Below, one piece after another: positions 9,987 to 18,657 of a DNA stretch of 64,000 nt (position 1 is its first letter; every line of letters starts with the position of its first letter). Under the pieces are notes generated by a model. It was not told where the DNA came from. It saw nothing but the letters and a program-made list of their open reading frames with translations, and searched no databases. This DNA comes from Nanobdellota archaeon (lineage in GTDB: Archaea > Nanobdellota > Nanobdellia > Pacearchaeales > GW2011-AR1): NCBI GenBank assembly GCA_018815925.1, contig JAHIWS010000020.1, positions 1-64,000 on the forward strand, in the 5' to 3' direction. A program made the position numbers and the translations under genes.

Positions 9987-10793
9987 TCATTTTCCAAACA
10001 CAAAATACCTCTCAGTTCCCAATTCAAAATCATCAAGCAATTTAAAGTTTTGCCTAATAAAATTCAAAACCCATTTTCTTTTAACTTTAAATTTTTCTTT
10101 TTTAACCATACTTTTTGTTGCAAAGCTCACAACAACTTTATCTACTAACAAAACAATTTCTTTTAATAATCTCTTAGAATAATCTCTTTCAAGCATTTCT
10201 AAACTATCTAAAACCTTGAATAAAAAAACAATTTTTTTGCCTTTAATCTTCTTAATTATTTTCTTAACCTTACCCATTTCAAATAAACTCAAATGAGAGA
10301 CCCTTCCCTTTATCTTACTTTTTTTAAAATAATTATTAGTATTATCAACTAACTGGCCAACAGCCTCTGCACCAAAATAATTAACTTTACAAGGAAAATA
10401 ATTATAAGAAAATCCATTTGCTCCACAACCTAAATCAATAACATTAACTTCATCAAAACCCTTTAACAATTTTCTGTAAAGTTTTTCATAAAAATCTATT
10501 CGTTCTCTTGTCCCTAAATGTTTTCTTAAAATCCATTCAACAGGTTTTTCTTTAATGCTCAAAAGTTTTGTACTCCTAAAAGGCCAATAAACTTTATTCA
10601 AAAGATCCCTGGTTAACCTTATCTTCTCCTTGTCACTAACCTCTCTTTTTTCAAACTTTACAAAAGCCATTTCAACATCTTTCTTAGGTAATTTGGAAAG
10701 TTCTTTCTTTTTAATAATTTGATTGTAAATTTGCTTGTTCATAATAATTAAATAGTGCAATAGATTATAAAATCTATGCCTATCAATGCTCAT
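9987..10793 (-). CDS. 16S rRNA methyltransferase of the FmrO/Arm-Rmt type (likely start at MNKQIYNQIIKKK)
   Basis: NVIDLGCGANGFSYNYF SAM motif; VFLFKVLDSLEMLERDYSKRLL…VVVSFATKSM resembles the LLLKxLPxLE…VVSFPTxSL region of aminoglycoside-resistance G1405 methyltransferases. Confidence 0.6.
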   Translation of the reverse strand: MSIDRHRFYNLLHYLIIMNKQIYNQIIKKKELSKLPKKDVEMAFVKFEKREVSDKEKIRLTRDLLNKVYWPFRSTKLLSIKEKPVEWILRKHLGTRERIDFYEKLYRKLLKGFDEVNVIDLGCGANGFSYNYFPCKVNYFGAEAVGQLVDNTNNYFKKSKIKGRVSHLSLFEMGKVKKIIKKIKGKKIVFLFKVLDSLEMLERDYSKRLLKEIVLLVDKVVVSFATKSMVKKEKFKVKRKWVLNFIRQNFKLLDDFELGTERYFVFGK

Positions 10794-11675
10794 CCTGAAT
10801 TTTTAGCAGCAGAAAAAGAATATATTAAAGTTCAAACACTAGAGGAAAAAATTGAAAAACTAAAAAAGATGATTTCTCTAGCTCCAAGTCACAAGGGAGG
10901 GGAAAACCTTAAAAAACAATTAACAACTAGAAGAAAAAAATTAGAACAGCAACTAATTAAATCAAAAAAATCTGGAAAATCAACATTCAAGGGAATTAAA
11001 AAAGAAGATATGCAGATTGTTATTATTGGAAAAACAAACACAGGAAAATCTTCTTTACTAAACACACTTACAAATGCTTACCCAAAAATATCAGAAATAA
11101 ATTTCACAACAAAACAACCAATAATAGGTATGATGAATCTTGAAACAATAAATATGCAATTAATAGAAAATCCAGCAATTGAATCTTCTTATTATGATAA
11201 AGGTTTAACAAATAGTGCAGACACTTTATTAATTTTAATAACAAATCTTAACCAAATAAAAGAAATTGAAAAATATTTAGACAAAACCACTGCAAGAAGA
11301 ATAATTGTGTTTAATATAAAAGAATATATTGATACAAGAAAATTAAAAGCAACATTAAAATCAAAAAAATATAATTTTGTTATAATTAATATCCAAACAA
11401 AAGAAAACTTTGAAGAACTTAAATCCAGAATCATCCAAAGTTTTAATAAAATAAGAGTCTACACTAAAGAACCAGGAAAAGAAAAATCCAAAAAACCAAT
11501 AATTCTAAAACCAAATTTAACAGTAAAAGATGTTGCTGAAAAAATTCTTCATGGGTTCTCGAAACAAGTATCGGAAACAAAAATTTGGGGGCCAAGCTCA
11601 AAATTCCCTGGACAAAAAGTGGGCCTCAAACATAAACTCAAAGATCTCGATGTTGTAGAATTTAAGACAAGGTAA
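10776..11675 (+). CDS. DRG/Obg-type GTPase with C-terminal TGS domain (degenerate G3 and G4)
   Basis: VIIGKTNTGKSSLLN P-loop; C-terminal VKDVAEKILHGFSKQVSETKIWGPSSKFPGQKVGLKHKLKDLDVVEF TGS. Confidence 0.8.
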   Translation: MPINAHPEFLAAEKEYIKVQTLEEKIEKLKKMISLAPSHKGGENLKKQLTTRRKKLEQQLIKSKKSGKSTFKGIKKEDMQIVIIGKTNTGKSSLLNTLTNAYPKISEINFTTKQPIIGMMNLETINMQLIENPAIESSYYDKGLTNSADTLLILITNLNQIKEIEKYLDKTTARRIIVFNIKEYIDTRKLKATLKSKKYNFVIINIQTKENFEELKSRIIQSFNKIRVYTKEPGKEKSKKPIILKPNLTVKDVAEKILHGFSKQVSETKIWGPSSKFPGQKVGLKHKLKDLDVVEFKTR

Positions 11676-11712
11676 ATATTAAATTTATAAATCCATTTTT
11701 ACTTTATTATTT

Positions 11713-12042
11713 ATGCCCCAATCTAGTACTGCTCTTCTTCACCACCATAAAAGAAAAAGAAAGAAAAATATTTCTAGAAAAAAACTAATTTCATGGGTAG
11801 ATAAAGCAATATATTTTGCAGGAGCTATTGCTTTAATCATGACAATCCCCCAAGTATTAAAAATATGGATAGATCAAAACCCCGCAGGAGTATCACTTAC
11901 AACTTGGGGAACTTATTTTATTTTGCATTTCTTTTGGATCTCTTATGCTGTTTTGCATAAGGCAAAACCATTAATTATAGTATATTCTGCAGGACTCTTA
12001 ATAAATGCCTTAATAGTTGTAGGTTTAATTCTTTATGGATAA
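11713..12042 (+). CDS. SemiSWEET/PQ-loop membrane protein
   Basis: TIPQVLKIW PQ-loop and small three-TM layout. Confidence 0.7.
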   Translation: MPQSSTALLHHHKRKRKKNISRKKLISWVDKAIYFAGAIALIMTIPQVLKIWIDQNPAGVSLTTWGTYFILHFFWISYAVLHKAKPLIIVYSAGLLINALIVVGLILYG

Positions 12043-12993
12043 TCACTTCCAACCCATTCTAATAGGAGCAATTATTTTTTCTAAAGCTCCTGCAACCCCT
12101 TGTTTTAAATCAGCAGAATGAAGTTTTCCAGACTCAAAAGCTTTTTCTAATTTTTCATAAGAATCAAAATTTAAATTTCCCCCAAACTTGTCATCTCTCT
12201 TAACATCTAATTTTCCAAACTTAGAAAAAATAATTAATTTTGCTATTAATAAAAGAGGATTGTTTTCTTTATCTCCTTTTTTGCAATATGCTTTTTTAAT
12301 TTTCTTCTTAATAACCTCTTTGCTATCCCTAATAGAAATCAAACTAGATTCATCAGAACTACTCATTTTAGACCCTGGACCCTTTAAACTTGGAATTATG
12401 GGTGTAAAAAGATAAACACACTCTTGCAAACCAATTTCTTTGCCTTGGTCAATCCCCAAGGCATAAATCTTTCTCTGGTCTAAACCCCCCACAACAAAAT
12501 TAATCCCTAGTTTCTTAACATCTTCTATCTGCATTAAAGGGTATATAATCTGAGAAATTTTTGCATTTTCAATATTTCTAGCAACTTCCTGCATGGCTCT
12601 TACTCCACGATTAACAGTTAATTTTAAAGCTAATTTTAAAATATCTTCAAAATAATCTGGTTTTTTTTGAAAACTAGTTCCCTTAATAATTTCTGTTTTC
12701 AAACCAAAAGCTTTAAATCCTTTTTCCCAATGATTTACTTGTGTGTTGACAAACTTCCAATCTCCTTTTTGATTTAACCAAGTATGCCAATCAGCTAACA
12801 AAACCTTAACCTTTATTCCTGCTTTTTGCAAATCCAGTAATTTCAAGATTGTAACTAAATGCCCTAAATGAATTTCTCCAGAACATTCATAACCACAATA
12901 AGCAAATCCTCTCTTCATAAAACCCTTAATTTTTCCCTCATTAATTATCTCTGCACAATTTCTTTTTATTAAATCTTCCTTAGACATAATCAC
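12043..12993 (-). CDS. tyrS: Tyrosyl-tRNA synthetase
   Basis: SGEIHLGHL, GGLDQRKIYALG, GSKMSSSD. Confidence 0.88.
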   Translation of the reverse strand: MIMSKEDLIKRNCAEIINEGKIKGFMKRGFAYCGYECSGEIHLGHLVTILKLLDLQKAGIKVKVLLADWHTWLNQKGDWKFVNTQVNHWEKGFKAFGLKTEIIKGTSFQKKPDYFEDILKLALKLTVNRGVRAMQEVARNIENAKISQIIYPLMQIEDVKKLGINFVVGGLDQRKIYALGIDQGKEIGLQECVYLFTPIIPSLKGPGSKMSSSDESSLISIRDSKEVIKKKIKKAYCKKGDKENNPLLLIAKLIIFSKFGKLDVKRDDKFGGNLNFDSYEKLEKAFESGKLHSADLKQGVAGALEKIIAPIRMGWK

Positions 12994-13028
12994 AACAATA
13001 ATTATTAATTATTAAATGTTTTTATTTA

Positions 13029-13094
13029 ATGCTGCTCGAAGTTTTTATCTTCATCCTCTTAGGCATCCTTGCAGGAACTATCACAGGCCTCTGA
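13029..13094 (+). pseudogene. Severed 5' end of the TctA/DUF112-like permease gene (MLLEVFIFILLGILAGTITGL*)
   Basis: Joins in frame to 32701 onward (LIPGIHINLVGV…) after removing the element. Confidence 0.85.
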
Positions 13095-13177
13095 GAGCCA
13101 AAACCACGCTATTTCTCCTCTTATTCTTCCAATAAATACCTTATCAATACCAGAATTAAAAAGAGGTTTTTCGTAAA

Positions 13178-13654
13178 ATGTACATGGCAAAAGTTAAAGA
13201 TAAGGTGTTCATAAACACAGGAGTCAGGTACAAGGGCAAGAAGATTCCAATATTCGACAGGATAAACATGATCAAAAATGATCTGAGGGAACTTTTACCC
13301 GAAGTTGAGGAAGATAGATATCTCTCCATGTTCAGCCACATAAGAAATTTCTTCTACGGGAAATTGCATTATGGAAGAAGAAATGATCCTGCAAATAAAG
13401 AAAGAAAAAGAGAATTAACAGAAGCTGAGAAGGTTATTCTGGATTATATGCTCAAAAATAAATTAAATCCCTCCACAACTTATCGCTGGTTTGTTGCCTG
13501 CAGACTCCCCGCTGATGTTAAAGAAAAATTAGAGAAGGGCCAAGTTAGCTTCAAAAAAGCATTTCTAATTGCAGACAATCGAAAAAAATCAAAGATGAGC
13601 AATACAGGACTCATAATGATAGAAGAAATAAATAACATCGTGAGGAGCTTATAA
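13178..13654 (+). CDS. Element protein coupled to integrase, possible DNA-binding half
   Basis: Stop overlaps the integrase start (TAATG). Confidence 0.6.
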   Translation: MYMAKVKDKVFINTGVRYKGKKIPIFDRINMIKNDLRELLPEVEEDRYLSMFSHIRNFFYGKLHYGRRNDPANKERKRELTEAEKVILDYMLKNKLNPSTTYRWFVACRLPADVKEKLEKGQVSFKKAFLIADNRKKSKMSNTGLIMIEEINNIVRSL

Positions 13655-14502
13655 TGGGAAATAAAAATAAACTTCCAGACATGTTCACAAAAGAACAGTT
13701 GATAAAGCTGTTTGAAAATATCTTTATTCCAAAACTTTCGATAGCATGTTTTATGGCCCTTATGTGTGGGATGAGAGTTAATGAAATTTGTAGACTTCAA
13801 ATTGCTGATGTTGATTTAGAAAGAAGAACTATAAAAATAAGAGATAGTAAAAATCCGAACAGGGCCAAACAAAAGGGCTACGGAAAAGATAGAATCGTTC
13901 CAATTCCAGAAGCAGCAATCTCTCCAATAAAAAAATGGTTCGAGATCATTGATGGAGGAAAATGGTTCTTACCCTCTGAAAATTCTCCTGACAAACACCT
14001 TAGAAAAAAGACAGTGCATATTTGGTTTGCAGAAGCAAGAAAGAGAGCCGGCCTTAATATTCCAGATTATAAGGTAGAATATAAAAAACCGACAAAGTAC
14101 AGGAAGGAAACAACCATCTACAAATTTAGATTCCATCACCTTAGACATTTCTATGCAACTTATGTTTACGAAAAGACAAGAGATCTTTATGCTGTTGCCA
14201 ATCTCCTAGGTCATAACCAAGTAACAACCACTCAGATTTATGCAAAGATCTCCGATAAAACCAAAAGAGAAACAGTTGATTTCGCATTTAATATGCCAAT
14301 TAAAACTCAATTGTTTGAAAAAAATCCAATAAACGCTCTAAACTACAGTATTCCGGAAATAGCAAAAAGAGAAAAAAGTCCACTTGAAATTCTCGAGGAA
14401 AGATTTGTAAGAGGAGAATTATCAGATATTGAATTTGCAAATAAATTAAGATTACTTAAATTGAAAAAAGAAATGGAAACAGAGAAGTATATCGAAACAT
14501 AG
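13654..14502 (+). CDS. Tyrosine recombinase/integrase
   Basis: GMRVNEICRL, FRFHHLRHFYAT, LLGHNQVTTTQIYAKI (R-HxxR-H-Y). Confidence 0.93.
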   Translation: MGNKNKLPDMFTKEQLIKLFENIFIPKLSIACFMALMCGMRVNEICRLQIADVDLERRTIKIRDSKNPNRAKQKGYGKDRIVPIPEAAISPIKKWFEIIDGGKWFLPSENSPDKHLRKKTVHIWFAEARKRAGLNIPDYKVEYKKPTKYRKETTIYKFRFHHLRHFYATYVYEKTRDLYAVANLLGHNQVTTTQIYAKISDKTKRETVDFAFNMPIKTQLFEKNPINALNYSIPEIAKREKSPLEILEERFVRGELSDIEFANKLRLLKLKKEMETEKYIET

Positions 14503-14550
14503 TTCTTGTTTAATCTCCTGTAATTTTTAATTAAATTAGCAGGGAGGAAA

Positions 14551-14730
14551 ATGCGAACCCACACAATGCAAGTAAGGTTAACAAAGACCCAAGGAGAAAG
14601 ATTAAAAATCTTGGCTGAAGGTGCAGGATTTAATACTGTTTCCAGCTACGTTAGGTTTATGTTATTTAATCCAACCTTTGAAATGAAACTTAACAGGATC
14701 TTAGAAATCTTAAAAGAATTAAAAAAATGA
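14551..14730 (+). CDS. Ribbon-helix-helix-like regulator, 59 aa (MRTHTMQVRLTKTQGERLKILAEGAGFNTVSSYVRFMLFNPTFEMKLNRILEILKELKK)
   Basis: Below the ORF-track length cutoff; GGGAGG upstream; paralogous to 31154-31336. Confidence 0.75.
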   Translation: MRTHTMQVRLTKTQGERLKILAEGAGFNTVSSYVRFMLFNPTFEMKLNRILEILKELKK

Positions 14731-14802
14731 GTTTAAAATCTTTGTACAAGGATAGGAACCAACAACAATAATTCTTTTAACCATTGTTTTACAAAGCATA
14801 TT

Positions 14803-15246
14803 ATGATCCCTGTGTTATACACTCTCTTTTTGGAAAGACTTTGTGAAATAAAATCAAAAGAAGAGATAATCCCCTATGGGCTTGTTTTTTCCAAAATATG
14901 CAGAAGTTTCTCAATCACCAAAGATGAATGCAGATTTATCCTTATGCTGTACAGAGATCTTGGTTTCATTGACATACACAAAACAGGAATAAAAATATTG
15001 AAAAGAGAAATACCTAAACAAAGAGAAATAAAATTACTTGCACACAGGATTCCAAAGATTTGTATAAGTCACTGTGAAAAATGCGGCAAAACTTTCGATG
15101 CAAAAATTATAATTCAAGAAACTTGTAAGGATTGTTCTGAAAAGATGAGCAAGGAAATCAAAGAAAAAGTCAAAAAAGAAATTGAAAACGGAAATACAAA
15201 TCCTGAATGGGTTTTAACATTGCAGGAATTGATGAAAAGGGATTAA
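14803..15246 (+). CDS. Zinc-ribbon DNA-binding-like protein
   Basis: CISHCEKCGKTFD…CKDC. Confidence 0.55.
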   Translation: MIPVLYTLFLERLCEIKSKEEIIPYGLVFSKICRSFSITKDECRFILMLYRDLGFIDIHKTGIKILKREIPKQREIKLLAHRIPKICISHCEKCGKTFDAKIIIQETCKDCSEKMSKEIKEKVKKEIENGNTNPEWVLTLQELMKRD

Positions 15247-15286
15247 GGTTAATCCTTTAAAATTTCCAGTACACTATCTTAGAACT

Positions 15287-15460
15287 TTATTTTTTATTGC
15301 TATCTTCTTCAATTTTATCTGTTAAAACAACGAATGCTTTTTTTCCTATGTGTTTTTCTGGAACAATTATGTGTCCTGCTTTCCCTCCAAATTTTTTAAC
15401 TTCTTTTTCAACAACTTCATCTCCTTCGTCCAAAACTATTGTAATTACTTTTCTTTTCAT
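15287..15460 (-). CDS. DUF2080-like transposon-associated small protein (MKRKVITIVLDEGDEVVEKEVKKFGGKAGHIIVPEKHIGKKAFVVLTDKIEEDSNKK)
   Basis: 57-aa ORF below the track cutoff; HIIVPEKHIGKKAFVV resembles DUF2080. Confidence 0.6.
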   Translation of the reverse strand: MKRKVITIVLDEGDEVVEKEVKKFGGKAGHIIVPEKHIGKKAFVVLTDKIEEDSNKK

Positions 15461-15554
15461 AATATACTTAGTATATACTATTATATAAATCTTTGGGTAT
15501 ATTAAATTTTAAACAAAGCCAAACATTTTTAAACAAGTTTATACATATTATAAA

Positions 15555-15798
15555 TATGGATAAACAAGGTAATACAATATTTACTAATGATATTTTTATT
15601 GCAAAAGTTACTGGAACCGAATCAAATAAAACAGTTTCAATTCCGAATCATCTTTGTGAATTTTGTGGAATTAAAAAAGGGTATCTTGTAAAAGTTCAGA
15701 TTTTAGACGCAAAACCCTCTAAAGAAAAAGAAGAAATAATAATTAACAAGAAAAATGCAAAACCAAAACGAACAAGAAAAAAAGCATCTCGAATTTAA
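15555..15798 (+). CDS. AbrB/SpoVT-like regulator (start taken at MDKQGNTIF)
   Basis: KVTGTESNKTVSIPNHLCEFCGIKKGYLVKVQIL. Confidence 0.5.
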
Positions 15799-15985
15799 AA
15801 GAAAATGCTGTACTCTTATAACAATAAGAAGAAAAGCAGATGAATTGTGTAATCAAGGAAAAATAAGTAAATATCAAAAAAATAAAATTAAAGAAAAATT
15901 AAAATATGAGTGGCGAAAAGCATACAATCGCCACCCCTATATCTCACAATCAGTTAAGCAGGGTTTCAATCTGCTGTATACTTAA
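15755..15985 (+). CDS. Small basic hypothetical protein
   Basis: 76-aa ORF overlapping the upstream gene. Confidence 0.35.
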   Translation: MQNQNEQEKKHLEFKRKCCTLITIRRKADELCNQGKISKYQKNKIKEKLKYEWRKAYNRHPYISQSVKQGFNLLYT

Positions 15986-16822
15986 TGATTGTATTTGTGG
16001 TGTTAGAGTATTCACTTTATTTAGTGCCTGAACTCGGCTTGCAGGGTATGTTGAATTTTGGGTTACATTATAAATCCAACTATTTCCCAAAATATACACC
16101 TGTCCTTTTCCACCACTCCAAGGCAATCCGTGAGCAACATAGTTTGCACCAAATCTTAATGGTGCTAACAAAATTGTCGCTTTGTTCTTCCGCCTATATC
16201 GTGGAGTAACACCGAATACAAAACGAGATATATCTGCAGTGTCCAAAGCTCCCATTAATTCCATCCAACTGAATTCGTGTATTTGATAATTTCTGTAAAT
16301 TATTACACACTTCTTAATGCCGTGCTTTTTCATAATAGCAACTTTTTCTGCATTAAATTCTGTGTAAACTTCAACAGCAGGCACAATTTCTTTCTTTGGA
16401 TATTTTTCCTTCGCTTCTAAAATTTGCTCTTCAAACTCCCTCGCTGTCTGCCTGAATGATTTTTCATAAGAGCAGAAAAAAGGAGTTTCTTGAATGTTTT
16501 GGACATTCTCAATAAAGTTCATTTGCGAAGTTGTGAACTCCGTTCCCTCTTTAACCTGTATATGCAAAAGGAATTTTGACCTTGGATATTTTTTACAAAT
16601 CTCTCTATATCCATCCCTTTGTTCTCTTGCACCTATGATATTGAACTTATCAGTGTTTCTCGTCGTGAACTTAAAACATTTTACAGCATAAGGCATATTT
16701 GAAATCTGTCTATTACACTGAACTGATAGGTCAATTTCCTGGCTATTTGGGATTACAAACTGCTGTGCCGGAAGTGAAACTAAATTCACTTTCCTTTCAC
16801 TCTCCTGTTTTTGTTCTACCAT
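15950..16822 (-). CDS. Unknown element cargo protein (290 aa), no family recognised
   Basis: Long ORF with mixed alpha/beta composition. Confidence 0.65.
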   Translation of the reverse strand: MVEQKQESERKVNLVSLPAQQFVIPNSQEIDLSVQCNRQISNMPYAVKCFKFTTRNTDKFNIIGAREQRDGYREICKKYPRSKFLLHIQVKEGTEFTTSQMNFIENVQNIQETPFFCSYEKSFRQTAREFEEQILEAKEKYPKKEIVPAVEVYTEFNAEKVAIMKKHGIKKCVIIYRNYQIHEFSWMELMGALDTADISRFVFGVTPRYRRKNKATILLAPLRFGANYVAHGLPWSGGKGQVYILGNSWIYNVTQNSTYPASRVQALNKVNTLTPQIQSLSIQQIETLLN

Positions 16823-17201
16823 TTTTTATACCGCCTCCTTCGGCTCACTGCTTCATACAAATATTTAAATAGTAAATATGCTTCTCTTTTTTATTAAAGA
16901 GGGTCATTTGCATTTTGTATTTTCCTACTTGTAGTCCACAGCATATTTAATTGTCCCGACTTACGTCAAGAGTATGCTGTTAAATCAAATTCTTACGAAT
17001 TGACTATATTTTCCTAAAAATAGTATATACTAAGTATATTTAAATCTTTTGGGATTGATGGATATTAGAATTTTACTTGGGGGTTAGAAGGAATATAGGA
17101 AAATATAGTCCAACGAACCCCAAGATAACAAAATTAAGAAATAATGTTTTAAAAATATTTGCTTAATTTTTTTTGGTTTTCAAAAAGTCCCATAACTAAG
17201 A

Positions 17202-18080
17202 TTATCTTATCACTATCCTCTCACCATTTGGATCTTTAATAGAAGGATTTTCTTTCACCATCATCTTAGCAAAATCAAAATTATTCTCGTTAGCAAAAGT
17301 GAACCTTGTGGAATACCTCACTTGAAGATCTCTTTCTCGAACAACCCTCCGATAATCTCTTATTATCTCTTTTGGAGGCAGAATGCTGAATCTCCTCTTA
17401 TCGCAAATTATCAAGGCAATTTTTGGGCTAATCGGAAAATGCATTTCAAATCCAAAACATTCCAGGCCAAGGTTCCCATAAGGAAATAAATCAATTTCAT
17501 TATATTCTGCAACAGGATTATCAGAAGTCCAAAAGGGAAATTTTGTTTTATTGATTAAAAGAATCCATTTTAGATCTTTGATTCTTGATTTAAATTCATC
17601 AACTTCTTTAATAATATTGTTATGCATTTTCCTCAATGAATCTTTTTTCATAGATCCTAAAACTTCCTCTTTCAAACTTTCAGATAACTGTTCGCCATAC
17701 TTCTCCAAAAATTGTTTTGAGGTATCTTTTAATGTATTTCTTGTTTCTCTTGTACGGATCATTTGGTAAGCAACAAATTCTGCAATAATATCTTTTTCAT
17801 CCATAGTTAATTTATCCAAATCTTTAATTGAAATTAATTTTTGAATTATGGGATCAAATTTTGTTTCTATTTGTTGTAAAGTTTTTTCTATATCTTGATC
17901 TTCTGAAAGGGTATTATAAAATTCCTTCTCAAAAGCTATGTTTTTTATATTGGTTTGAAAAATTTCCTCTTTTTCTTTATCAAAAACCCAAGTATAATAT
18001 TCTTTGTCATTAAAATGAGAAAAATTTTTTAAATAAACTCTTGGAACAAAATGTTGAACCTTAACTTTTGTTTGCACCAT
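17202..18080 (-). CDS. DUF4238 protein
   Basis: QHFVPRVYLKNFS…WILLINKTKFPFWTSDNPV pattern; MVQTKVK start preferred to the track start at 18140. Confidence 0.75.
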   Translation of the reverse strand: MVQTKVKVQHFVPRVYLKNFSHFNDKEYYTWVFDKEKEEIFQTNIKNIAFEKEFYNTLSEDQDIEKTLQQIETKFDPIIQKLISIKDLDKLTMDEKDIIAEFVAYQMIRTRETRNTLKDTSKQFLEKYGEQLSESLKEEVLGSMKKDSLRKMHNNIIKEVDEFKSRIKDLKWILLINKTKFPFWTSDNPVAEYNEIDLFPYGNLGLECFGFEMHFPISPKIALIICDKRRFSILPPKEIIRDYRRVVRERDLQVRYSTRFTFANENNFDFAKMMVKENPSIKDPNGERIVIR

Positions 18081-18657
18081 TTTTTTTCTTTCTTTGATTT
18101 TCCAATGCAGGAAGGGTATATTTAACATAATTATATTCATCGATGCATTTTGCCAAAGTTCTTTCTTCTTTGTGAGAAAAATCCTTAAATTCCTGCCGCA
18201 TCTTTTTTAAAAAATTAAAATAATCCTCCGAATCCCCCGTCTTAAAACCCCAAGCTTTTCTGATGTATGCGTCCCACATAATGAAAACTTCTGGAATTGT
18301 TAAATGCATTAATTTTGAAGCGCCCGTATATTGTATGCCCTTGATTTTAGATAAAGTATCAAAAATATGTTTTATTTCTTTTTTATAAAAATCAAGATCA
18401 ATTTCCCTTATTGATTTTCCATCGAATTTTTTAAAGTAAGGTTTTAAATTTTTAACAACCTGTTTAAACTCCTTCAAATCAAAATCTTTCATAGCATATC
18501 TGAATGTAGCAAAATTCCATGTTGAAAGGATGAATAAAAATGCTTCGGTTTCAAAACCTTTTTCAATCATATTAAGGAACATTGGATAATAACTCCCTCT
18601 GTTTTCCAATTCATCAAATCTTTTCAAATTTTCTTCAAAGTCGTTTTTGTTTATCAT
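18061..18657 (-). CDS. HhH/DNA-glycosylase-like protein of unknown function
   Basis: IKGIQYTGASKLMHLTIPEVFIMWDAYIRKAWG resembles HhH-GPD-like proteins. Confidence 0.5.
   Translation of the reverse strand: MINKNDFEENLKRFDELENRGSYYPMFLNMIEKGFETEAFLFILSTWNFATFRYAMKDFDLKEFKQVVKNLKPYFKKFDGKSIREIDLDFYKKEIKHIFDTLSKIKGIQYTGASKLMHLTIPEVFIMWDAYIRKAWGFKTGDSEDYFNFLKKMRQEFKDFSHKEERTLAKCIDEYNYVKYTLPALENQRKKKNGANKS

Noticed and set aside
9740-10182. Plus-strand ORFs opposite the M16 peptidase and methyltransferase
   Set aside because: Antisense low-complexity translations of well-supported genes
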